A DNA stretch of 7,018 nt, from NCBI GenBank assembly GCA_903903935.1, contig CAIVAX010000175.1, forward strand, positions 1 through 7,018. Reading direction: 5' to 3'. Each line of letters begins with the position of its first letter. Positions within the stretch are counted from its first letter, which is position 1. The position numbers and the translations under genes are program-made. The notes below the pieces were generated by a model, which had not been told where the DNA came from, searched no databases, and was given only the letters and a program-made list of their open reading frames with translations. This DNA is from an uncultured Hyphomicrobiales bacterium. Lineage in GTDB: Bacteria; Pseudomonadota; Alphaproteobacteria; Rhizobiales; Beijerinckiaceae. Below, one piece after another: positions 1 through 5,748 of the stretch.

Positions 1-297
1 GTGGAAGGCAATATGGTGCAAGGCACAAGCCGCGCGCTCCATGAGGAAGTCACCTTCGACAATAAGAGCGTGACCAGCGTCGATTGGCTTACCTATCCCA
101 TTCTCGATATGACCGAAGCTCCTGCAACAATTGATGTGGTGATTGTCAATCGTCCCGATGTGAAGCCCAGCGGCGCTGGCGAGCCTTCAATGCGTCCCAT
201 GATGGCGGCGATTGCCAATGCCATTTATGACGCAACCGGCGTGCGCATGCGCCAAGCGCCCTTCACACCTGAGCGTTTGAAAGCCGGTTTCGTCTGA
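1..297 (+). CDS. Molybdenum hydroxylase large subunit (xanthine dehydrogenase family), C-terminal fragment
   Basis: This is the last 98 residues of a molybdopterin-binding large subunit of the xanthine dehydrogenase / aldehyde oxidase / isoquinoline 1-oxidoreductase superfamily, whose members hydroxylate N-heteroaromatics, purines or aldehydes with water as oxygen source. The visible landmarks are an EGNMVQGTSRAL segment at the fragment's start and KPSGAGEPS at about residues 55-63. In this family the Glu of the GxGEP motif (residue 61 here) is the catalytic base next to the Mo centre. The reading frame is open at the window edge and the family is normally over 700 residues, so the gene is cut by the window and its GTG at position 1 is not a start. 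The frame ends with TGA, followed 24 bases later by a strong terminator. Substrate cannot be told from this piece. The family call is firm and the subfamily is open. Confidence 0.88.
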   Translation: MEGNMVQGTSRALHEEVTFDNKSVTSVDWLTYPILDMTEAPATIDVVIVNRPDVKPSGAGEPSMRPMMAAIANAIYDATGVRMRQAPFTPERLKAGFV

Positions 298-321
298 GAA
301 CCTGCGCTTTCCTCACAAACC

Positions 322-348
322 AAAACGCCGGCCTCAGGCCGGCGTTTT
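322..348. terminator. Bidirectional intrinsic terminator
   Basis: A perfect 12-bp inverted repeat (322-333 with 337-348) surrounds a TCA loop. The stem begins with AAAA and ends with TTTT around a GC-rich core CGCCGGCC, so it reads as a Rho-independent terminator in both directions. It lies between the + strand Mo-hydroxylase gene (stop at 297) and the minus-strand gene ending at 384, and would serve both converging transcripts. Confidence 0.9.
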
Positions 349-383
349 CATTTGGTCACAGCTGTTGGGAGAAGATAACCGGA

Positions 384-905
384 CTAACCGGCCCGCAAAG
401 CGCTCAGCATCACTTCGATATAATCAATGCCCTGCGCGACAACGAGCATGCGGGAATGGGGCCGCAAATGTTTGAGCGAGATTTCGACATCCTGCTCACT
501 CATGCCCTCTTGCGGCACGACAAGGCTGACGAGTGATTTGTGATAGAGCGCGCAGGCATCGGCAATAATGGTGACAGCGCGCGCATCTTCACCTGCACAA
601 GTGACGACAACTACAAAGTCACATGTGCTGACTTCCGACATTAAATCGAGGGCCCGCCCCGCCAAATCATTCAGCCAGGCTTGAACAGAGCCATCAGAAG
701 CTGAATCTGGATTCTTTTGTGTGGCAAAGGACAGAGATGTGAAGAAAGACGCGCCGCTCCAGCCATCCTTGGCAATTTGATCAACAAGCACAGCGCTGGA
801 CGGATCCAATGCAATCACTTTGATGGAGCGCTGTTTGGAATTGGGCTCTTGAATCCGAAAGCCGGCCTCATGCGCCGTGCTCATTCGTGCTGATTCACTT
901 AACAT
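384..905 (-). CDS. Unrecognised alpha/beta protein encoded downstream of the Rieske oxygenase
   Basis: A 173-residue protein whose function I do not recognise. The pattern suggests an alpha/beta (Rossmann-like) fold: a strand and turn at about 28-36 (IKVIALDPSS), a hydrophobic strand at 96-104 (DFVVVVTCAG) followed by a helix (EDARAVTIIADAC), a strand at 125-130 (LVSLVV), and a final strand-helix at 153-171 (MLVVAQGIDYIEVMLSALR). There is no signal peptide or membrane helix, so it is probably cytosolic. The frame is open up to a GTG at 956, but that codon lies inside a hairpin. The ATG at 905 has GGAGG four bases upstream and is preferred; an ATG at 884 is a weaker option. It follows the oxygenase gene on the same strand after 66 bases and could be co-transcribed if the intervening hairpin is leaky. 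An oxygenase accessory role is only a guess from position. Confidence 0.7.
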   Translation of the reverse strand: MLSESARMSTAHEAGFRIQEPNSKQRSIKVIALDPSSAVLVDQIAKDGWSGASFFTSLSFATQKNPDSASDGSVQAWLNDLAGRALDLMSEVSTCDFVVVVTCAGEDARAVTIIADACALYHKSLVSLVVPQEGMSEQDVEISLKHLRPHSRMLVVAQGIDYIEVMLSALRAG

Positions 906-909
906 CCCG

Positions 910-914
910 CCTCC
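910..914 (-). promoter_or_regulatory. Ribosome binding site fixing the start at 905
   Basis: On the minus strand GGAGG lies four bases before the ATG at 905-903. No comparable site precedes the GTG at 956 or the ATG codons at 923 and 884, so this site sets the start of the alpha/beta protein gene. Confidence 0.6.
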
Positions 915-934
915 ATGATCCATCAGGCCGCAGA

Positions 935-960
935 AGACGTGCCGGTTGTCCGGCACGTCT
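935..960 (-). terminator. Intercistronic hairpin after the oxygenase gene (weak terminator or RNA stabiliser)
   Basis: A perfect 11-bp inverted repeat (AGACGTGCCGG, 935-945, with 950-960) has a 4-base loop and begins 11 bases past the oxygenase stop codon on the minus strand. The stem is GC-rich, but the following bases (TCTGCGG) are not a real T tract. It may therefore terminate only partly, or protect the 3' end of the oxygenase mRNA and lower expression of the downstream gene. Confidence 0.55.
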
Positions 961-971
961 GTAGCTTGGGC

Positions 972-2258
972 TCAGACAGAGGTCTGACGCACGCCCTTCT
1001 TTGCCTTAAGCGCTTCCTTCGCGCCTTCGGCATAGGGCACATCACGCTTGAGCAGCAGAGCCGCCTGACGCACTTTATGATGCTCGACATCAACGCCGGG
1101 CGGGATGGTGCCCTTTTCAGCCAGCGCTTTGGCAGCGCGCATCAAACGATGACGAGCCATGATGATGCCATTGTCTGTGCCGACCAGATTTTCCTTGGTG
1201 CGATCACACACAGGTCCCATGCTTTCCTGCAAGGAGGCATCCTGCATGCCAATACCAGCAATTCCTGAGAAGGTACGACCGGCTTTCTGCGCGGCGCGAT
1301 CCATCAGATAATCATTGGTCTTGTTGGCCAGCGGAATATAGGTGCCGGGAATGTTCTTGACGTGAACACCCTTGCCATCCTTCATCGCGGCCACTTCGTC
1401 ATCGGTGAGATCGCGGGTGGGATGGTAATCATAGGACCAGGCCCAGCAGGAATGATCATCAATCGGCACCCAGAAATGCCCATGCATAGGATGATCGCCG
1501 CGCGGGGGAACACCCGTATAGCAGGGCATCACAAAGGGTGTGATGCGCCAGTAATATTGATCATCCTCAGCATTGCGACGTGCGCCGATCAACAGACCAC
1601 CGGGCGATTCCACAACTTCAAAAACGGGCGAGAGATCGCCCAGATTATATTTATTGCCCGCTGCGCCCTTGAACAAAGGATCATTGTGCAAATCGCCGCG
1701 ATGCAAGAAGGAGACGTGGCTGGAATCAATGCCGCCTTCCATCGCCTGCAGCCAATTGCATTCCTGCAGACGCTTGCTGGAATAGGTCTGCTTCAAGGGG
1801 ACAGCGCAGAACTCATATTCGGGCTCGGGCGGACGACGCTCGGGCGGGCCCATATAAGTCCAGAGCACTCCGCCCTTTTCGATCAGCGGATAGGACTTCA
1901 GCTTGATCTTTTTTGCATAGCCCGATTCCACCGGCTCGGAGGGCACTTCCACGCATTGGCCGTTCACATCGAACTTCCAGCCGTGATAGGGGCAGCGCAA
2001 GCCGCATTCCTCATTGCGGCCAAACCACAGCGAGGGGCCGCGATGGGCGCAAAACTCGTCGATCAGGCCCAATTTGCCTTCCGTATCGCGGAAAGCGACC
2101 ATGCGCTCGGAGAGGATTTTGACCCGAACGGGCGGGCAATCTGGCTCCGGCAGCTCTTCTGAGAGCAGGACGGGCAGCCAATAGCAGCGGAACAGCTCGC
2201 CCATGGGGGTGCCGGGACCGGTTTGCGTGATATAATCGTTTTGTTCTTTCTTCAGCAT
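972..2258 (-). CDS. Rieske non-heme iron aromatic-ring oxygenase, alpha subunit (phthalate 4,5-dioxygenase-like)
   Basis: A 428-residue terminal oxygenase component that would activate O2 and hydroxylate an aromatic ring or demethylate an aryl ether, using electrons from the Rieske ferredoxin. The N-terminal Rieske domain has Cys70-x-His72 (CAHRG) and Cys89-x2-His92 (CPYHGWK), the [2Fe-2S] ligands. The catalytic domain has GGIDSSHVSFLH at 175-186: Asp178 is the likely electron-relay residue, and His181 and His186 bind the mononuclear iron. Asp340 in MQDASLQES is the probable third ligand. Length and motifs fit the single-subunit alpha3 group (phthalate dioxygenase, vanillate demethylase, CarAa), and no beta-subunit gene lies nearby. 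The ATG has GGGAG six bases upstream (2265-2269). It is transcribed away from the ferredoxin and reductase genes. The decarboxylase-family neighbour favours an aromatic carboxylate substrate, which is inference; exact substrate and regiochemistry are unknown. Confidence 0.93.
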   Translation of the reverse strand: MLKKEQNDYITQTGPGTPMGELFRCYWLPVLLSEELPEPDCPPVRVKILSERMVAFRDTEGKLGLIDEFCAHRGPSLWFGRNEECGLRCPYHGWKFDVNGQCVEVPSEPVESGYAKKIKLKSYPLIEKGGVLWTYMGPPERRPPEPEYEFCAVPLKQTYSSKRLQECNWLQAMEGGIDSSHVSFLHRGDLHNDPLFKGAAGNKYNLGDLSPVFEVVESPGGLLIGARRNAEDDQYYWRITPFVMPCYTGVPPRGDHPMHGHFWVPIDDHSCWAWSYDYHPTRDLTDDEVAAMKDGKGVHVKNIPGTYIPLANKTNDYLMDRAAQKAGRTFSGIAGIGMQDASLQESMGPVCDRTKENLVGTDNGIIMARHRLMRAAKALAEKGTIPPGVDVEHHKVRQAALLLKRDVPYAEGAKEALKAKKGVRQTSV

Positions 2259-2286
2259 TCTGAGCTCCCAATGCCTTGATCAGGGT

Positions 2287-2292
2287 ATTGTA
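2287..2292 (-). promoter_or_regulatory. Candidate -10 element for the oxygenase gene
   Basis: On the minus strand TACAAT (close to TATAAT) lies 28 bases before the oxygenase ATG, which would give a short leader starting near 2280. The hexamer 17 bases upstream (TGGCCC) is a poor -35 match, so the promoter may need an activator. Assigned by eye only. Confidence 0.35.
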
Positions 2293-2362
2293 GGACTGAA
2301 TTGTCCAAAGGGCCATTCAGCAGCGTTGACCTCACCAGCGAGAATTGCTAGATAGCACTCAA

Positions 2363-2387
2363 GTTCCTACATGCGGAACATCGTTCC
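2363..2387. promoter_or_regulatory. Candidate IclR-family operator: GTTCC/GGAAC/GTTCC cluster
   Basis: Three copies of one 5-base half-site lie in the divergent region: GTTCC at 2363-2367, its reverse complement GGAAC at 2375-2379, and GTTCC at 2383-2387. The two same-orientation copies are exactly 20 bases apart, about two helical turns. The first pair forms an inverted repeat with a 7-base spacer. IclR-family regulators typically bind short palindromes or clustered repeats beside the genes they control, and such a gene lies 0.4 kb away in the same locus. The third copy would overlap the -35 region of the ferredoxin promoter. Binding is inferred. Confidence 0.45.
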
Positions 2388-2404
2388 TCTACCAGTTGGA
2401 CCTT

Positions 2405-2410
2405 TATAGT
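2405..2410 (+). promoter_or_regulatory. Candidate -10 element for the ferredoxin operon
   Basis: TATAGT lies 36 bases before the ferredoxin ATG. The position 17 bases upstream (2382-2387) holds CGTTCC, a weak -35 that coincides with the third GTTCC half-site. An alternative is TTGGAC at 2396-2401 as -35 with TAGCAA at 2419-2424 as -10. Neither is strong, which suits a regulated catabolic promoter. Confidence 0.3.
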
Positions 2411-2446
2411 CTCTATTCTAGCAACGTCAACGAGGAGTAAGGCTGA

Positions 2447-2758
2447 ATGAGCGGCCAGAAGATCGAATTGTGCAAAACTTCCGATGTCGATGAAGGCTCC
2501 GCCATTAAGGTGGAGACGCATGACCTCATATTGGCGGTTTTCAATCTCAATGGCGCCTTTTATGTGATGGATGATACGTGTTCGCATGGTCCGGGCTCTT
2601 TGTCCGAAGGCCCCATTCATGGCGATGTGATTGAATGCGATTTCCACAATGGCTCGTTCAATATCAAAACGGGCGAAGTGGTGGATCCTCCCTGCATGAT
2701 TCCCATGAAGACCTATCCCACGCATGTCGAGGGCGAGGCTGTCTTTATAGAAATCTGA
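2447..2758 (+). CDS. Rieske-type [2Fe-2S] ferredoxin of a ring-hydroxylating oxygenase
   Basis: A 103-residue soluble Rieske ferredoxin that would carry electrons from the reductase to the oxygenase. The cluster ligands are visible as Cys45-x-His47 (CSHGPG) and Cys64-x2-His67 (CDFHNGSF), the spacing usual for biphenyl- or carbazole-dioxygenase ferredoxins. The downstream GEVVDPPCMIPMKTYP stretch is the family's conserved proline-loop region. Its length is normal for the family (about 100-110). There is no signal peptide or membrane segment. The start is supported by GAGGAG at 2432-2437, nine bases before the ATG. It is the first gene of a compact + strand unit, 22 bases ahead of the IclR gene, and is divergent from the oxygenase gene it most likely serves. 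A small-subunit nitrite reductase NirD-like role is less likely in this setting. Confidence 0.92.
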   Translation: MSGQKIELCKTSDVDEGSAIKVETHDLILAVFNLNGAFYVMDDTCSHGPGSLSEGPIHGDVIECDFHNGSFNIKTGEVVDPPCMIPMKTYPTHVEGEAVFIEI

Positions 2759-2780
2759 GATCAGTCTCGGGAAGGGCCAG

Positions 2781-3647
2781 ATGGAACGCGGGCTTCAACA
2801 CAAACGCCCCAAAGGCAAACTAGAGGTCAAGGGCAAGCTTGAAACGAAGAGCAAGCCTTCTGGCAAATCTAGTCGCACGCCCACGCGTCTGTCCTCGGTG
2901 GCGATGGCTGTGCGTTTGCTGAAAAGCTTTTCTGAAGGTGAGGCAGAGATTGGCGTGACCAATCTCTCCAAGCGCCTCAAGATTGCCAAAAGCACTGTCT
3001 ATCGGCTGGCCTCTACCCTGGTGTCTGAGGGCATGCTCGAACAAAACCGCGAGAATGAGAAATATCGGCTTGGCACAGCGCTGTTTGGCCTTGGGGCCTT
3101 GGTGCGCCAACGCATGAATGTGTCCACTGAAGCGCGGCCCTTTTTGTTTGATCTGCGTGAAGCCACCAATGAAACTGTGCATCTGGCAATTCTCGATCGC
3201 ACCGAAATCATGTATGTGCTGAACTTAGAAAGCAATCAGGCCATTCGCATGCGCGCGGATTTAGGCACACGCAAGCCCGCCTTTTGCACAGCAGAGGGGC
3301 GCGCGATTTTAGCCTTTCAGCCCGCCAGCTTTGTTGAAGAAATACTCGCGCTGGGTCTTGAGCCGCGCACCATTAAGACGATCACCAATCCCGCCCATAT
3401 TCGCGAGCAAATCAAATTGGCCCATCAAACTGGCTTTGCACGCGAAGATGAGCAATGTGAATTGGGCATGCGCTCTATTGCTGCGCCCATCCGCGATGAA
3501 AGCGGCCGGGTGATCGCTGCTGTGGGCCTTGCTGGCCCTCAACAAAGGCTGAGCGATTCCGTGCTAGAGCAAATTGCCCCCATGTTGCTCAACTCAGCCC
3601 ATATCATCTCTGCGCGACTGGGTTATAAAACCTCTGCCCATTCGTAA
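2781..3647 (+). CDS. IclR-family transcriptional regulator
   Basis: A 288-residue regulator with the IclR architecture. A winged helix-turn-helix lies at about 36-100 (SSVAMAVRLLKSF, then the recognition helix STVYRLASTLVSEGML at 71-86). A linker helix follows, and an effector-binding GAF-like domain spans about 115-285, carrying FCTAEGRAILA (168-178) and FAREDEQCELGMRSIAAPI (219-237), the region equivalent to the ligand pocket of IclR, PcaU and PobR. The family commonly controls aromatic catabolism as repressors or activators that respond to a pathway compound. The first 30 residues are an unusual Lys-rich extension with a repeated KGKLE unit. The start is backed by GAAGGG at 2771-2776. It sits inside the catabolic unit, between ferredoxin and reductase, so it is probably co-expressed with its targets and may bind the GTTCC cluster at 2363-2387. 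Effector unknown. Confidence 0.92.
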   Translation: MERGLQHKRPKGKLEVKGKLETKSKPSGKSSRTPTRLSSVAMAVRLLKSFSEGEAEIGVTNLSKRLKIAKSTVYRLASTLVSEGMLEQNRENEKYRLGTALFGLGALVRQRMNVSTEARPFLFDLREATNETVHLAILDRTEIMYVLNLESNQAIRMRADLGTRKPAFCTAEGRAILAFQPASFVEEILALGLEPRTIKTITNPAHIREQIKLAHQTGFAREDEQCELGMRSIAAPIRDESGRVIAAVGLAGPQQRLSDSVLEQIAPMLLNSAHIISARLGYKTSAHS

Positions 3648-3684
3648 TTGTCTCAATTCCTCAATACCACCGTGAGCATATCTC

Positions 3685-4695
3685 ATGCCTCTGATTAGCA
3701 TACCTGCCGCCAATCTATCCTTTGATTGCCCCGATGATGATACGATCATGCGCGCGGCCGTGCGCAATGGGCTTGGCTTTCCTTATGAATGCAATGTGGG
3801 CTCATGTGGCAATTGCAAATTTGAATTGCTGGAAGGCGAGATTGAACATTTGCGCCAGAATCCGCCAGGATGGAGCGAGCGCGATCTGCAGCGTAATCGT
3901 TATCTGGGCTGTCAGGCCAAACCGCTGAGCGATTGCAAGATCAAGCTCAATCTGCGGGATCATTACAAAAGCCATATCTTGCCGCGCAAAGTGAGCGGCA
4001 AGCTGATGGCTGTGCACGATCTCACTCATGACATTCGCGAATTTCAATTTGCTTTAGATGTGCCAGTGGCATTTGTGCCGGGCCAATATGCGCTCTTGTC
4101 TGTGCCTGGCATTGAAGGTGCCAGAGCCTATTCCATGGGCAATATCACCGATGATGGCAATCAATGGCATTTCCAAATCAAGCGCGTGCCCAATGGTCTT
4201 GCAACGAGTGCTTTGTTTGATCGCCTCAAGCTGGGTGATGAGATTGGTCTTGATGGTCCCTATGGCATGGCCTATTTGCGCGAAGAGGCGCCGCGTGATC
4301 TTTTGCTCATCGCTGGTGGCTCTGGCCTCTCGCCGATGATTTCGCTCACACGAGGCGCTGCAGCCAGTACCAAACTAAACGGCCGTCAGCTGCACTTCTT
4401 TTATGGTGGGCGCACGGCAAGCGATATGTGCGCGGACCGCGTGCTGGGCTCTTTGCCGGGCTATGGCACCAACATTCATTATTATCCCGCCATATCCATG
4501 CCCGAGACGGACGGCCCGCAATGGAGCGGACGCACGGGCTTCATTCATGATTATGTGCGCGAGGCGATGGGCGATAAAATTCGCGATATGGAGATCTATT
4601 TTGCGGGCCCGCCCGCCATGGCAGAGGCTGTCACCCGCATGATAGTTGAGTATAAGGTGCCGATGGCGCAGGTTCATTTCGATCAGTTTTATTGA
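3685..4695 (+). CDS. NAD(P)H:ferredoxin oxidoreductase with N-terminal plant-type [2Fe-2S] domain
   Basis: A 336-residue flavin reductase that would draw electrons from NAD(P)H and pass them to the Rieske ferredoxin. Residues 1-95 form a plant-type ferredoxin domain with ligands Cys36, Cys41, Cys44 (YECNVGSCGNC) and Cys76 (LGCQAKP). Residues ~100-200 form the FAD-binding barrel with RAYSMGN at 147-153, the RxYS flavin motif. Residues ~205-336 form the nucleotide-binding domain with GGSGLSPM at 211-218 and FAGPP at 307-311. This domain order matches the reductases of naphthalene and carbazole dioxygenases and of soluble methane/toluene monooxygenases. It differs from phthalate dioxygenase reductase, whose ferredoxin domain is C-terminal. 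The preceding gap is 37 bases and the ribosome binding site is weak (GTGAG at 3672-3676). NADH rather than NADPH preference is likely from the family but not shown. Confidence 0.93.
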   Translation: MPLISIPAANLSFDCPDDDTIMRAAVRNGLGFPYECNVGSCGNCKFELLEGEIEHLRQNPPGWSERDLQRNRYLGCQAKPLSDCKIKLNLRDHYKSHILPRKVSGKLMAVHDLTHDIREFQFALDVPVAFVPGQYALLSVPGIEGARAYSMGNITDDGNQWHFQIKRVPNGLATSALFDRLKLGDEIGLDGPYGMAYLREEAPRDLLLIAGGSGLSPMISLTRGAAASTKLNGRQLHFFYGGRTASDMCADRVLGSLPGYGTNIHYYPAISMPETDGPQWSGRTGFIHDYVREAMGDKIRDMEIYFAGPPAMAEAVTRMIVEYKVPMAQVHFDQFY

Positions 4696-4719
4696 TTCCA
4701 TCAGCAAGGCGGAGCATTC

Positions 4720-5706
4720 ATGTCTAAACTCAATCTCACTCTGGCATGCTGGAATTATGACCGCACACGCGCCTTGCAAGATGGCAGTGTGACGCCTGAT
4801 GGCATTGATCTGAATTATCTGGATCTGCCAGTGGAAGAAACATTCTTTCGCATGGTGCGGCATCGCGAATTTGACGTGGCGGAGATGTCGCTCTCCTCCT
4901 ATACGGTCTCGCTGTTCAAAGATCCCAAACCCTTTGTGGCGATTCCGATCTTTCCCTCGCGCTTTTTTCGTCATTCCTGCATTTATCTGAGCGCGAAATC
5001 AGGGATCAAAAATCCCAAAGATCTCATTGGCCGCAAGATTGGTGTGCCCGAATATCAGATGACGGCACCTGTGTGGATCAGAGGTATTTTATCCGATCAT
5101 TATGGCGTGCCGGTTGATAGCGTGACCTATTGGACTGGCGGCGAGGAAGAGCCCGGCCGACCGGAAAAGCAAAAACTTAATCTGCCGCCCAATATTAAGG
5201 TCAATTCTATTCCCGAAGATCGCACTCTTGCGCAGATGCTGCGCGAAGGTGAGATTGATGCCTTTTATACAGCGCGCAAGCCTTCGAGTTTTGATGGCAA
5301 GCAAGTCACCCGCTTGTTTGAAAATTTTGTCGATGTCGAGAAGGCCTATTATCAGCAGACCGGCATGTTCCCGATCATGCATACGGTAGCGATCAAGCGC
5401 GAGGTCTATGAGGCCAATCGCTGGATTGCGCAATCGCTGTTCAAAGCCTTTGTCGAAGCGCAGAAGAAAACCTATGAAGACCTCAAGCAAACGGCTGCGC
5501 TCAAGGGCATGTTGCCTTGGTTCAATGCGCATGTGGAAGAGGCCTTTGATCTTATGGGGCCAGATTTCTGGGCCTATGGTTTCGAGCCCAATTATAAAAC
5601 GCTTGAAACCTTCCTGCGCTATCATCACGAACAGGGGCTGTCGCCGCGTCTGCTCAAGCCAGAAGAGCTGTTTGCGCCAGAGGCGATGGAAGCCTTCAAG
5701 ATCTAA
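4720..5706 (+). CDS. 4,5-dihydroxyphthalate decarboxylase family protein
   Basis: A 328-residue protein of the 4,5-dihydroxyphthalate decarboxylase (Pht5/OphC) family, whose founding member converts 4,5-dihydroxyphthalate to protocatechuate and CO2. The length agrees with that enzyme (about 330). Features typical of the family are the N-terminal LTLACWNYDRTRALQDG and VTPDGIDLNYLDLPVEETFFRM (24-45), FPSRFFRHSCIYLS (78-91), GVPEYQMTAPVWIRGIL (108-124), and TGMFPIMHTVAIKREVYE (214-231). The fold is related to periplasmic type-2 binding proteins, and such proteins are often labelled ABC solute receptors. The absence of any signal peptide here argues for a cytosolic enzyme. The start has GGAG five bases upstream (4711-4714) and lies 24 bases after the reductase gene. 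Its place beside a phthalate-dioxygenase-like oxygenase supports decarboxylation of a hydroxylated aromatic acid. The family is broad, so the exact substrate is uncertain. Confidence 0.82.
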   Translation: MSKLNLTLACWNYDRTRALQDGSVTPDGIDLNYLDLPVEETFFRMVRHREFDVAEMSLSSYTVSLFKDPKPFVAIPIFPSRFFRHSCIYLSAKSGIKNPKDLIGRKIGVPEYQMTAPVWIRGILSDHYGVPVDSVTYWTGGEEEPGRPEKQKLNLPPNIKVNSIPEDRTLAQMLREGEIDAFYTARKPSSFDGKQVTRLFENFVDVEKAYYQQTGMFPIMHTVAIKREVYEANRWIAQSLFKAFVEAQKKTYEDLKQTAALKGMLPWFNAHVEEAFDLMGPDFWAYGFEPNYKTLETFLRYHHEQGLSPRLLKPEELFAPEAMEAFKI

Positions 5707-5717
5707 GCGCCAAGACT

Positions 5718-5748
5718 CAGGGTCACCTCAATAATGCTGATGACCCTG
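5718..5748. terminator. Hairpin between converging genes
   Basis: An 8-bp perfect inverted repeat (CAGGGTCA 5718-5725 with TGACCCTG 5741-5748) has a 15-base loop and lies just past the decarboxylase-family stop. It overlaps the last codons and stop of the His-rich gene on the other strand. It has no T tract on either side, so it could be a weak terminator or simply a chance repeat. Confidence 0.3.

Noticed and set aside
906..956. GTG start at 956 for the alpha/beta protein
   Set aside because: It lies in a hairpin with no ribosome binding site, whereas ATG at 905 has GGAGG upstream.
1362..2162. 266-codon open frame on the + strand inside the oxygenase gene
   Set aside because: It is antisense to a protein with complete Rieske and iron-binding motifs, has no recognisable domain and no ribosome binding site. 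It is a composition artefact.
4375..4974. 199-codon minus-strand frame across the reductase/decarboxylase junction
   Set aside because: It spans the junction of two well-supported + strand genes and resembles no family.
4720..5706. ABC transporter solute-binding protein as the primary call
   Set aside because: No signal peptide and no transporter genes nearby; motifs and length fit the cytosolic decarboxylase family better.
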